DNA of 8,219 nucleotides from Actinomycetes bacterium. Its GTDB lineage: Bacteria > Actinomycetota > Actinomycetes > Actinomycetales > Microbacteriaceae. The stretch covers positions 1 through 8,219 of the forward strand of contig JAEWJG010000212.1 of assembly GCA_023386675.1 (NCBI GenBank), read 5' to 3'. This document shows, in pieces, positions 1 through 5,714 of this stretch. The translations under genes were made by a program, and so were the position numbers. The notes under the pieces were generated by a model. The model was given only the letters and a program-made list of their open reading frames with translations, was not told where the DNA came from and made no database searches. Within the stretch, counting starts at the first letter, position 1. Every line of letters begins with the position of its first letter.

Positions 1-2096
1 GCTCCCGCCGCCGCGCCGGTGAATCCGGCCGGGAAGGCGCCAACGATCCGGCCAACACGGTCGTCAAGGTCCGCACCCCGCGCGAGCCGGAGCTGATCAC
101 CGAGCCGCAGAAGGTCAAGGGCTCCACGCGTCTCGAGGCCAAGAAGCAGCGCCGCCGCGACGGCCGTGACGCCGGCCGCCGCCGTCCCGTCATCACCGAG
201 GCCGAGTTCCTCGCCCGCCGTGAGTCCGTCGACCGGCAGATGGTGGTCCGCTCGAAGGGCGGCCGCATCCAGATCGGCGTTCTGGAGGACAAGGTCCTCG
301 TCGAGCACTACGTGGCCCGCTCGCAGGAGGCGTCGCTGATCGGCAACGTTTACCTCGGCCGCGTGCAGAACGTCCTCCCCAGCATGGAGGCGGCGTTCGT
401 CGACATCGGACGTGGCCGCAATGCCGTCCTGTACTCCGGCGAGGTCGACTGGGACGCCGTCGAGACCGGCAACCAGCCGCGGCGCATCGAACTGGCGCTG
501 AAGGCCGGCGACCGCGTCCTCGTCCAGGTCACGAAGGACCCGGTCGGTCACAAGGGCGCCCGCCTCACCAGCCAGATCTCGCTGCCCGGCCGCTACCTCG
601 TGTACGTGCCCAACGGCTCCATGAACGGCATCAGCCGCAAGCTGCCGGACACCGAGCGTGCGCGCCTGAAGAAGATCCTCAAGGAGGTGCTGCCCGAGAG
701 CGCCGGCGTGATCGTCCGTACCGCCGCAGAGGGCGCCACCGAGGAGCAGCTGACGCTCGACGTCAACCGCCTCACGGCACAGTGGGCCGACATCAGCCAG
801 CGCGTCGAGACGCAGCAGGCTCCCGCGCTGCTGCACAGCGAGCCGGACCTCCTGATCAAGATCATCCGCGACGTCTTCAACGAGGACTTCCAGAAGCTGA
901 TCATCGCCGGCGACGACGCGCGCCAGACGATCGAGAACTACCTCCGCCAGGTCGCCCCCGACCTGCTGGACCGCGTTGAGCCGTACGAGGGTGAGCGCGA
1001 CGCGTTCGACGAGTACCGCATCACCGAGCAGATCGAGAAGGCGCTCGAGCGCAAGGTGTGGCTGCCGTCGGGCGGTTCGCTCGTCATCGACCGCACCGAG
1101 GCCATGACGGTCGTAGACGTCAACACCGGCAAGTTCGTCGGCTCCGGCGGCAACCTCGAAGAGACCGTCACCAAGAACAACCTCGAGGCGGCGGAGGAGA
1201 TCGTCCGCCAGCTGCGCCTTCGGGACATCGGCGGCATCATCGTCGTCGACTTCATCGACATGGTCCTCGAGTCGAACCGCGACCTCGTCCTCCGCCGCCT
1301 GGTGGAGTGCCTGAGCCGCGACCGGACGAAGCACCAGGTGGCAGAGGTCACCTCGCTCGGCCTCGTCCAGATGACCCGCAAGAAGCTCGGCCTCGGCCTG
1401 CTCGAGACGTTCAGCGAGGCCTGCGAGGTCTGCGCCGGCCGTGGCGTGATCGTGCACCACGACCCGGTCGTGAAGCACCGCCAGCCTCAGCAGCAGCAGC
1501 CCAACGAGCGCCGCCGGGGCCGGGGCTCCAACGGCGGCTCCGGGGCCGGGAACGGCAACGGCGGTTCCGGCACGGCCTCGAACGGCAACGGGAGCGGACA
1601 CACGGGCACGCACGAGATCACCGACGACGCGAAGAACGCGCTGGCGAAGATCGCGGCCTCGACCATCCACCACCACGAGGACGAGGCGAAGGCCTCGGAG
1701 GGCGAGCAGGCGGAGGTCTCCGAGATCACCGTCGCCGAGGTGACGGTGACCGAGGTGACCGCCACCAAGAAGCGCCGCAGGAAGAGCAAGGGCGGGGCTG
1801 ACCGTCAGCAGGCGGCGGAGCAGCAGCCCGCTGCGGCGGCCGAGCCCGCCGAGCCGCAGCAGGCTCCCGAGCCGCGGCAGGACGCGTCCGAGCCGGCCAT
1901 CCCGCTGCTCGACCTCCCCGAGCCCGCGCCCGTCCACGCCGCGCCGCGGCCGTCGCAGCACGAGACCGAGCTTCTGCTCGACTCGGTGCTGGACGCGCTG
2001 CCCGCGCCCAAGGAGCCGGGTCAGGGACGCGGCCGCAGCCGTCGTGCCAGCACCGCGGTCATCGCGGGCGGCGAGCTCGCGCCGAAGGGCGAGTAG
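1..2096 (+). CDS. rne: Ribonuclease E/G family endoribonuclease, 3' part (5' end outside window)
   Basis: The reading frame is open from the first complete codon at position 3 to TAG at 2094-2096, giving 697 visible residues. An ATG at 240 is internal: the sequence before it encodes basic, arginine-rich protein typical of the region ahead of the core in actinobacterial RNase E, so the true start lies upstream. After 240 come an S1-like RNA-binding segment (about 333-455, GNVYLGRVQNVLPSMEAAF), the catalytic core with the two metal-binding aspartates in VDVNTG (codon 1116) and VVDFIDM (codon 1248), and the zinc-link cysteines CEVC (codons 1422 and 1431). These match E. coli Asp303, Asp346 and the CPxC motif. 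The remaining roughly 220 residues are low complexity: Q- and R-rich, then G/N/S-rich (about 1518-1610), a basic KKRRRKSK patch near 1770, then A/P/E-rich. Family knowledge: single-strand-specific endoribonuclease in mRNA decay and rRNA maturation, cytoplasmic. The identity is secure; partners of the tail are unknown. Confidence 0.96.
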   Translation, partial: SRRRAGESGREGANDPANTVVKVRTPREPELITEPQKVKGSTRLEAKKQRRRDGRDAGRRRPVITEAEFLARRESVDRQMVVRSKGGRIQIGVLEDKVLVEHYVARSQEASLIGNVYLGRVQNVLPSMEAAFVDIGRGRNAVLYSGEVDWDAVETGNQPRRIELALKAGDRVLVQVTKDPVGHKGARLTSQISLPGRYLVYVPNGSMNGISRKLPDTERARLKKILKEVLPESAGVIVRTAAEGATEEQLTLDVNRLTAQWADISQRVETQQAPALLHSEPDLLIKIIRDVFNEDFQKLIIAGDDARQTIENYLRQVAPDLLDRVEPYEGERDAFDEYRITEQIEKALERKVWLPSGGSLVIDRTEAMTVVDVNTGKFVGSGGNLEETVTKNNLEAAEEIVRQLRLRDIGGIIVVDFIDMVLESNRDLVLRRLVECLSRDRTKHQVAEVTSLGLVQMTRKKLGLGLLETFSEACEVCAGRGVIVHHDPVVKHRQPQQQQPNERRRGRGSNGGSGAGNGNGGSGTASNGNGSGHTGTHEITDDAKNALAKIAASTIHHHEDEAKASEGEQAEVSEITVAEVTVTEVTATKKRRRKSKGGADRQQAAEQQPAAAAEPAEPQQAPEPRQDASEPAIPLLDLPEPAPVHAAPRPSQHETELLLDSVLDALPAPKEPGQGRGRSRRASTAVIAGGELAPKGE

Positions 2097-2100
2097 GGCT

Positions 2101-2376
2101 TCAGTGCCGTCGCACGCGGTCGCGGGCCTTCACCCGCAGACCGCTGGCGATGAGCCGCGACACCAGCTCGTGGCCGGAGACGGGATGCGCTCCCGCGGCC
2201 ACGAGCTCGTCGTGACGACGGTCGGGCACGTCGTAGTGGTCGAGATCGAACGCCCGGCGCTGGATCCCGTTGGCGGCGGCGAAGGCGTGCAGTTCGTCCA
2301 GTGACTCGTCGCTGACCAGATGCGACCACAACATGCCGTGGGCCGGCCATGCCGGGGGATCGATCAGGATCGTCAT
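2101..2376 (-). CDS. DUF4031 domain protein, 91 aa
   Basis: This small minus-strand gene encodes 91 residues that match, from memory, the actinobacterial DUF4031 family: MTILIDPP at the N-terminus, WPAHGMLWSHLVSD (residues 10-23), FDLDHYDVP (43-51) and a C-terminal PVSGHELVSRL segment. The conserved N-terminal motif fixes the start at 2374-2376, although the frame stays open much further upstream. The protein has no signal peptide or membrane segment and should be cytoplasmic. The conserved His, Asp and Trp residues suggest a functional pocket, but no biochemical role is established that I know of. It is convergent with rne, with only 4 bases between the two stop codons, and divergent from rplU. 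There is no Shine-Dalgarno sequence; a TACAAT hexamer sits six bases before the ATG, which suggests leaderless translation. Confidence 0.85.
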   Translation of the reverse strand: MTILIDPPAWPAHGMLWSHLVSDESLDELHAFAAANGIQRRAFDLDHYDVPDRRHDELVAAGAHPVSGHELVSRLIASGLRVKARDRVRRH

Positions 2377-2382
2377 AGGATG

Positions 2383-2388
2383 ATTGTA
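2383..2388 (-). promoter_or_regulatory. -10 hexamer (TACAAT) of a leaderless promoter for the DUF4031 gene
   Basis: On the minus strand TACAAT is followed by six bases (CATCCT) and then the ATG, so transcription would start at or within a base of the start codon. No purine-rich ribosome binding site lies between. I could not find a convincing -35 at 16-19 bases spacing, which is common for actinobacterial promoters of this type. Confidence 0.6.
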
Positions 2389-2428
2389 GGAACGGGCTCC
2401 GACGCCCGCCGGAGGGCTTCCCAGCGAA

Positions 2429-2457
2429 TTGACGATGGCCTGGGTGTCGGGTAAAGT
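2429..2457 (+). promoter_or_regulatory. Sigma-70-type promoter for rplU-rpmA
   Basis: TTGACG (2429-2434) and TAAAGT (2452-2457) are separated by exactly 17 bases, close to the housekeeping sigma factor consensus. Transcription should begin around 2463-2465. This is the best-formed promoter in the window, as expected for ribosomal protein genes. It predicts an untranslated leader of about 165 bases. Confidence 0.7.
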
Positions 2458-2463
2458 TGACCG

Positions 2464-2628
2464 TTGGTGTGTGCCGGGTGCTTCTCGGCCGCCGGCATGG
2501 TTTTCTGAGGGCCGTCGCTCGCAGCAGCGAACGGCGTGACCCGCCAGTGATATCCAACAAAGTAGAAGAGCAGGACCAGGTCCGCAGGCGTTGCCAGGAG
2601 CTGTTCCCCGACGAAAAGGTACTGACAA
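2464..2628 (+). promoter_or_regulatory. Structured 5' leader of rplU, possible ribosomal-protein leader
   Basis: Between the predicted transcription start and the rplU start there are about 165 bases with several possible hairpins. GCCGGG (2473-2478) can pair with CTCGGC (2484-2489), with one G-U pair; alternatively GCCGG (2473-2477) can pair with CCGGC (2492-2496), so the two folds exclude each other. GCCGTCGCT (2511-2519) pairs with AGCG-A-ACGGC (2526-2535), giving nine pairs with one bulged A. GGAC (2573-2576) pairs with GTCC (2580-2583). No uridine run follows the strong stem, so simple termination is not obvious. L21 operons in Firmicutes carry autoregulatory leaders; a comparable role here is inference only. 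Confidence 0.4.
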
Positions 2629-2937
2629 GTGGTTTACGCAGTTGTGCGCGCCGGTGGCCGGCAGGAGAAGGTCGAGGTCGGCACCATCGTGACGATGGAC
2701 CGCATCAAGGCCGACGAGAACGGCACGGTCCAGCTCGCGCCCGTGCTGCTGGTCGACGGTGACACCATCACCTCCGACGCCAAGTCGCTCGCGAAGGTCG
2801 TCGTGACCGCCGAGGTCCTGGGCGACCTCCGCGGCCCCAAGATCCACATCCAGAAGTTCAAGAACAAGACCGGCTACAAGAAGCGCCAGGGCCACCGCCA
2901 GGAGCTCACGCGCGTCAAGATCACCGGAATCAAGTAG
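2629..2937 (+). CDS. rplU: 50S ribosomal protein L21
   Basis: The gene encodes 102 residues, the normal length for bacterial L21 (bL21). It begins VYAVVRAGGRQEKVEVG and ends with the family's C-terminal pattern KFKNKTGYKKRQGHRQ followed by LTRVKITGIK. The protein binds 23S rRNA in the large subunit. The start is GTG at 2629, preceded by AAAAGG (2614-2619) nine bases upstream; no other start keeps the conserved N-terminus. It is followed 30 bases later by rpmA, with which it forms the usual two-gene ribosomal unit, driven by the promoter at 2429-2457. Confidence 0.97.
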   Translation: MVYAVVRAGGRQEKVEVGTIVTMDRIKADENGTVQLAPVLLVDGDTITSDAKSLAKVVVTAEVLGDLRGPKIHIQKFKNKTGYKKRQGHRQELTRVKITGIK

Positions 2938-2967
2938 CCGACAGACCGTTCTCGAGGAGAAGAAGAC

Positions 2968-3225
2968 ATGGCACACAAAAAGGGAGCGAGCTCCACTCGC
3001 AACGGCCGCGACTCCAACGCGCAGCGCCTCGGCGTGAAGCGCTTCGGCGGCCAGACCGTCAACGCGGGTGAGATCCTCGTCCGCCAGCGCGGCACGCACT
3101 TCCACCCCGGCGTGAACGTCGGCCGTGGCGGCGACGACACTCTGTTCGCCCTCGCCGCGGGCGCGGTCGAGTTCGGCAACAAGGGTGGCCGCAAGGTCGT
3201 CAACATCGTCGCTGCCGAGGCCTGA
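2968..3225 (+). CDS. rpmA: 50S ribosomal protein L27
   Basis: The gene encodes 85 residues beginning directly with MAHKKGASSTRNGRDS, followed by GVKRFGGQ, VRQRGTHFHPG and NVGRGGDDTLFAL, all diagnostic of bL27. The flexible N-terminus reaches towards the peptidyl transferase centre in the large subunit. There is no cleavable N-terminal extension of the kind seen in Firmicutes, where the Prp protease removes it. A strong ribosome binding site, GAGGAG (2954-2959), lies eight bases before the ATG. The stop codon at 3223-3225 sits in the loop of a small hairpin (GAGGC 3217-3221 pairing with GCCTC 3226-3230), and a much larger hairpin follows 22 bases later. Confidence 0.98.
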   Translation: MAHKKGASSTRNGRDSNAQRLGVKRFGGQTVNAGEILVRQRGTHFHPGVNVGRGGDDTLFALAAGAVEFGNKGGRKVVNIVAAEA

Positions 3226-3247
3226 GCCTCCCGACGAGCATCACTTC

Positions 3248-3277
3248 CGGATGGGCGGGCTTCGGCCCGCCCATCCG
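3248..3277 (+). terminator. Hairpin after rpmA: 13-bp stem with UUCG loop, probable terminator
   Basis: CGGATGGGCGGGC (3248-3260) and its exact complement (3265-3277) enclose a TTCG tetraloop (3261-3264). This is a perfect, GC-rich and very stable stem. The 3' flank is CATTTCACCCC, with only a short T run, so termination may be incomplete, as is common for actinobacterial terminators. It ends 12 bases before the obgE ribosome binding site, so it separates the ribosomal pair from obgE or limits read-through into it. It could also be an mRNA-stabilising or processing structure. Confidence 0.7.
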
Positions 3278-3300
3278 CATTTCACCCCTAGGAGAGCACC

Positions 3301-4854
3301 ATGGCGACCTTCGTCGACCGCGTGACACTGCATCTGCGCGCGGGCAACGGCGGGAACGGGTGCGTCTCGGTCCGCCGCGAGAAGTTCAAGCCCCTGGCCG
3401 GGCCTGACGGCGGCAACGGCGGCAACGGCGGCGACATCGTCCTCGTCGCCGACCCGCAGGTCACCACCCTGCTCGGCTACCACCGGCACCCGCACCGCGC
3501 GAGCGAGAACGGCGGGTTCGGGATGGGCGACCACCGTAGCGGCCACACCGGCGAGGACCTCGAGCTTCCGGTTCCGGTCGGCACGGTCGTCAAGGACGAG
3601 GACGGCGAGGAGCTCGCCGACCTCACCGAGCCCGGCATGCGGTTCGTCGCCGCGGCCGGCGGCGTCGGCGGCCTCGGCAACGCCGCACTCGCCAACCCGA
3701 AGCGCAAGGCGCCCGGCTTCGCGCTGCTCGGCACTCCCGGATGGGAGGGCGACATCCGACTGGAGCTCAAGACGGTCGCGGACATCGCGCTCGTCGGCTA
3801 CCCCTCGGCCGGCAAGTCCAGCCTGATCGCGGCGCTCTCCGCGGCGAAGCCGAAGATCGCCGCCTACCCCTTCACGACCCTCCACCCGAACCTCGGCGTG
3901 GTGCAGGCGGGCGACGTCCGCTACACCGTCGCCGACGTGCCGGGCCTCATCGAGGGTGCGAGCGAGGGACGCGGCCTCGGCCTGGAGTTCCTCCGTCACG
4001 TCGAGCGCTGCTCCGCGCTGCTGCACGTGCTCGACTGCGCGACCCTGGAGCCCGGGCGCGACCCGCTCAGCGACCTCGACGTCATCCTCGCCGAGCTCGC
4101 CGCCTATCCCGTGCCCGAGGGTCAGACGCCGCTGCTGGAGCGCCCGCAGCTGATCGCGCTCAACAAGATCGACGTCCCGGATGCGCGAGAGCTCGCCGAC
4201 TTCGTCCGCCCGGAGCTGGAGCAGCGCGGCTACCGCGTGTTCGAGATCTCGACGGTGAGCCACGAGGGCCTGCGCCCGCTGTCGTTCGCGCTTGCGGAGA
4301 TCGTCGAGACGGCACGCCGCGAACAGCTCGCGCTGGAGCAGGAGCGTCCCCGCATCGTCATGCGGCCGAAGGCCGTCGACGACTCCGGCTTCGTCGTCAA
4401 GGTCGAGGGCGGCACCGACGGGCCGGTCTACCGCATCCTCGGCGCGAAGCCCGAGCGCTGGGTCGCCCAGACCGACTTCGCCAACGACGAGGCCGTCGGC
4501 TACCTGGCCGACCGGCTGGCGAAGCTCGGCGTGGAGGACCAGCTGGTCCGCGCGGGCGCCGTGGCCGGATCGACCGTCGTCATCGGCCGCCAGAACGGCG
4601 TCGTGTTCGACTGGGAGCCCACGCTCACCTCGACCGCGGAGCTCATCACCGCACCGCGCGGTACCGACGCCCGGCTCGACACCAACGCCCGGCCCACCCG
4701 CAATCAGCGTCGCGAGGACTACTTCGACCGGATGGACGCCAAGGCCGAGGCCCGCGAGGAGCTCCTCCGCGAGCGCGAGGCCGGCCTCTGGCAGGACGAC
4801 AGCTACGACGAGAACGCCGTGCGCACGGCGGAGGAGGAGAGCAGCGAGGGATGA
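3301..4854 (+). CDS. obgE: Obg family GTPase (ObgE/CgtA)
   Basis: The gene encodes 517 residues. The N-terminal Obg fold is glycine-rich, with GGNGGNGGD around residues 37-45. The G domain has the P-loop GYPSAGKS (166-173), G3 DVPG (212-215), G4 NKID (288-291) and a G5 region near ISTVS (316-320). A C-terminal OCT domain spans about residues 350-435, and a charged tail of about 80 residues is rich in R, E and D. OCT domains are typical of Gram-positive Obg proteins, and the extra tail makes this longer than the roughly 390-430 residues seen in many bacteria. Family knowledge: a slow GTPase that binds the 50S subunit and links ribosome assembly to growth and stress. The ATG at 3301 is preceded by AGGAG (3290-3294) six bases away. 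It follows the L21/L27 genes as in many bacteria and overlaps proB by ATGA. Confidence 0.97.
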   Translation: MATFVDRVTLHLRAGNGGNGCVSVRREKFKPLAGPDGGNGGNGGDIVLVADPQVTTLLGYHRHPHRASENGGFGMGDHRSGHTGEDLELPVPVGTVVKDEDGEELADLTEPGMRFVAAAGGVGGLGNAALANPKRKAPGFALLGTPGWEGDIRLELKTVADIALVGYPSAGKSSLIAALSAAKPKIAAYPFTTLHPNLGVVQAGDVRYTVADVPGLIEGASEGRGLGLEFLRHVERCSALLHVLDCATLEPGRDPLSDLDVILAELAAYPVPEGQTPLLERPQLIALNKIDVPDARELADFVRPELEQRGYRVFEISTVSHEGLRPLSFALAEIVETARREQLALEQERPRIVMRPKAVDDSGFVVKVEGGTDGPVYRILGAKPERWVAQTDFANDEAVGYLADRLAKLGVEDQLVRAGAVAGSTVVIGRQNGVVFDWEPTLTSTAELITAPRGTDARLDTNARPTRNQRREDYFDRMDAKAEAREELLREREAGLWQDDSYDENAVRTAEEESSEG

Positions 4855-5705
4855 CGATCGACGACCGCAGCCAGATCGCGACCGCCCGGCGCATCGTCGT
4901 CAAGGTGGGCTCGTCGTCCATCAGCGGCGAGAACGCGGGACAGATCGCGCCGCTGGTCGACGCCCTCGCGGAGGCCCACGGGCGTGGTACGCAGGTCATC
5001 CTCGTCTCGTCCGGCGCCATCGCGACCGGCATCCCGTATCTCTCGCTCTCCGAGCGTCCCACCGACCTCGCCACGCAGCAGGCGGCGGCCGCGGTCGGTC
5101 AGAACGTGCTGATCTACCGCTACCAGGACAGCCTCGACCGGTACGACATCGTCGCCGGACAGGTGCTGCTCACCGCCGGTGACATGGAGAACCCGACGCA
5201 CCGCAGCAACGCGAAGCGGGCGATGGAGCGGCTGCTCTCCTTACGCATCCTGCCGATCGTCAACGAGAACGACACCGTGGCGACGCACGAGATCCGGTTC
5301 GGCGACAACGACCGGCTGGCGGCGCTGGTGGCGCTGCTGGTCGAGGCCGACCTCCTCGTGCTGCTGTCGGATGTGGATGCGCTCTACACCCGGCCGCCGC
5401 ACGAGCCGGGCGCCGAGCGCATCGAGCACGTCGGCTGGGACGACGAGCTCGCGGGCGTCGAGATCGGCTCGACGGGCCTGTCCGGCGTCGGGAGCGGGGG
5501 AGCGGTCACCAAGGTGTCCGCGGCGCGCCAGGCGGCCGAGCGGGGGACCGCCGTCGTGCTGACCGCCACCTCGCTGGTGTCGCAGGCGCTGCGCGGCGAG
5601 CAGGTCGGCACGTGGTTCGCGCCCGCACCGAGCGGGTCCGCTGCCGACCGCGTGTTGTCCACAGGTTCGCTGCCGGCCGTCACCCCGGACGCCGCCGCGT
5701 CCTAG
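4851..5705 (+). CDS. proB: Glutamate 5-kinase
   Basis: The enzyme phosphorylates L-glutamate with ATP to gamma-glutamyl phosphate, the first and normally feedback-controlled step of proline synthesis in the cytoplasm. Its 284 residues form only an amino-acid-kinase domain: VVKVGSS (16-22), SSGAIATG (53-60), NENDTV (138-143), FGDND (150-154), LSDVDALY (172-179) and GSGGAVTK (214-221). The C-terminal PUA domain present in the 367-residue E. coli enzyme is absent; only about 30 Ala/Ser-rich residues follow the kinase fold. The ATG at 4851 overlaps the obgE stop (ATGA). An AGGAGG at 4832-4837 is 13 bases upstream, so translation is probably coupled to obgE. The frame is open well upstream inside obgE, but that is an overlapping shadow. 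The 3' end contains a DnaA-box-like sequence and the proA -10 element. Confidence 0.96.
   Translation: MTIDDRSQIATARRIVVKVGSSSISGENAGQIAPLVDALAEAHGRGTQVILVSSGAIATGIPYLSLSERPTDLATQQAAAAVGQNVLIYRYQDSLDRYDIVAGQVLLTAGDMENPTHRSNAKRAMERLLSLRILPIVNENDTVATHEIRFGDNDRLAALVALLVEADLLVLLSDVDALYTRPPHEPGAERIEHVGWDDELAGVEIGSTGLSGVGSGGAVTKVSAARQAAERGTAVVLTATSLVSQALRGEQVGTWFAPAPSGSAADRVLSTGSLPAVTPDAAAS
5655..5663. promoter_or_regulatory. Exact match to the actinobacterial DnaA box (TTGTCCACA)
   Basis: TTGTCCACA at 5655-5663 equals the DnaA-box sequence known from Streptomyces and mycobacterial origins. It lies inside proB, 52 bases before the proA start, and encodes Leu-Ser-Thr using TTG and ACA, codons uncommon in this gene. 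I see only this one copy, so it is not an origin. It may be a regulatory or titration site, or chance. Confidence 0.3.
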
Positions 5706-5708
5706 AAT
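5703..5708 (+). promoter_or_regulatory. -10 hexamer (TAGAAT) of a leaderless promoter for proA, overlapping the proB stop
   Basis: TAGAAT at 5703-5708 includes the proB stop codon (5703-5705) and is followed by six bases (CGACGC) and the proA ATG. The geometry is the same as for the DUF4031 gene. There is no Shine-Dalgarno sequence before proA. No recognisable -35 occurs at the proper spacing (5680-5685 reads TCACCC). Confidence 0.55.
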
Positions 5709-5714
5709 CGACGC

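Noticed and set aside
1058..1801. A 247-codon plus-strand frame inside rne
   Set aside because: It is Arg/Pro/His-rich and runs entirely within the conserved RNase E core and tail in another frame.
2071..2080. Perfect palindrome GCGAGCTCGC near the end of rne, considered as a terminator or operator
   Set aside because: It is inside coding sequence, has no loop or T run, and short GC-rich palindromes are common at this composition.
2122..2137. Small hairpin GCGGG/CCCGC after the rne stop, considered as the rne terminator
   Set aside because: It has only five pairs, lies within the DUF4031 coding region and has no T run; not strong enough to call.
2457..2762. A 101-codon plus-strand frame starting at TTG 2457, covering the rplU leader
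   Set aside because: Its second half is an out-of-frame reading of rplU. Its start coincides with the rplU promoter -10 region, so the proposed start codon would lie upstream of the transcript.
2377..3105. N-terminal extension of the DUF4031 frame on the minus strand across rplU and rpmA
   Set aside because: The family N-terminus MTILIDPP begins at 2376. The extension is antisense to ribosomal protein genes and has no protein-like features.
3409..3435. Short GGCGGCAAC-type repeat in obgE
   Set aside because: It encodes the glycine-rich loops normal for the Obg fold and is not a DNA repeat of independent interest.
3241..4263. A 340-codon open frame on the minus strand opposite obgE
   Set aside because: It is antisense to the conserved Obg and G domains, with biased composition and no motif.
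3741..4850. In-frame upstream extension of proB through obgE
   Set aside because: The extension is Arg/Ala/Pro-rich shadow sequence of obgE. ProB homology begins just after the ATG at 4851.
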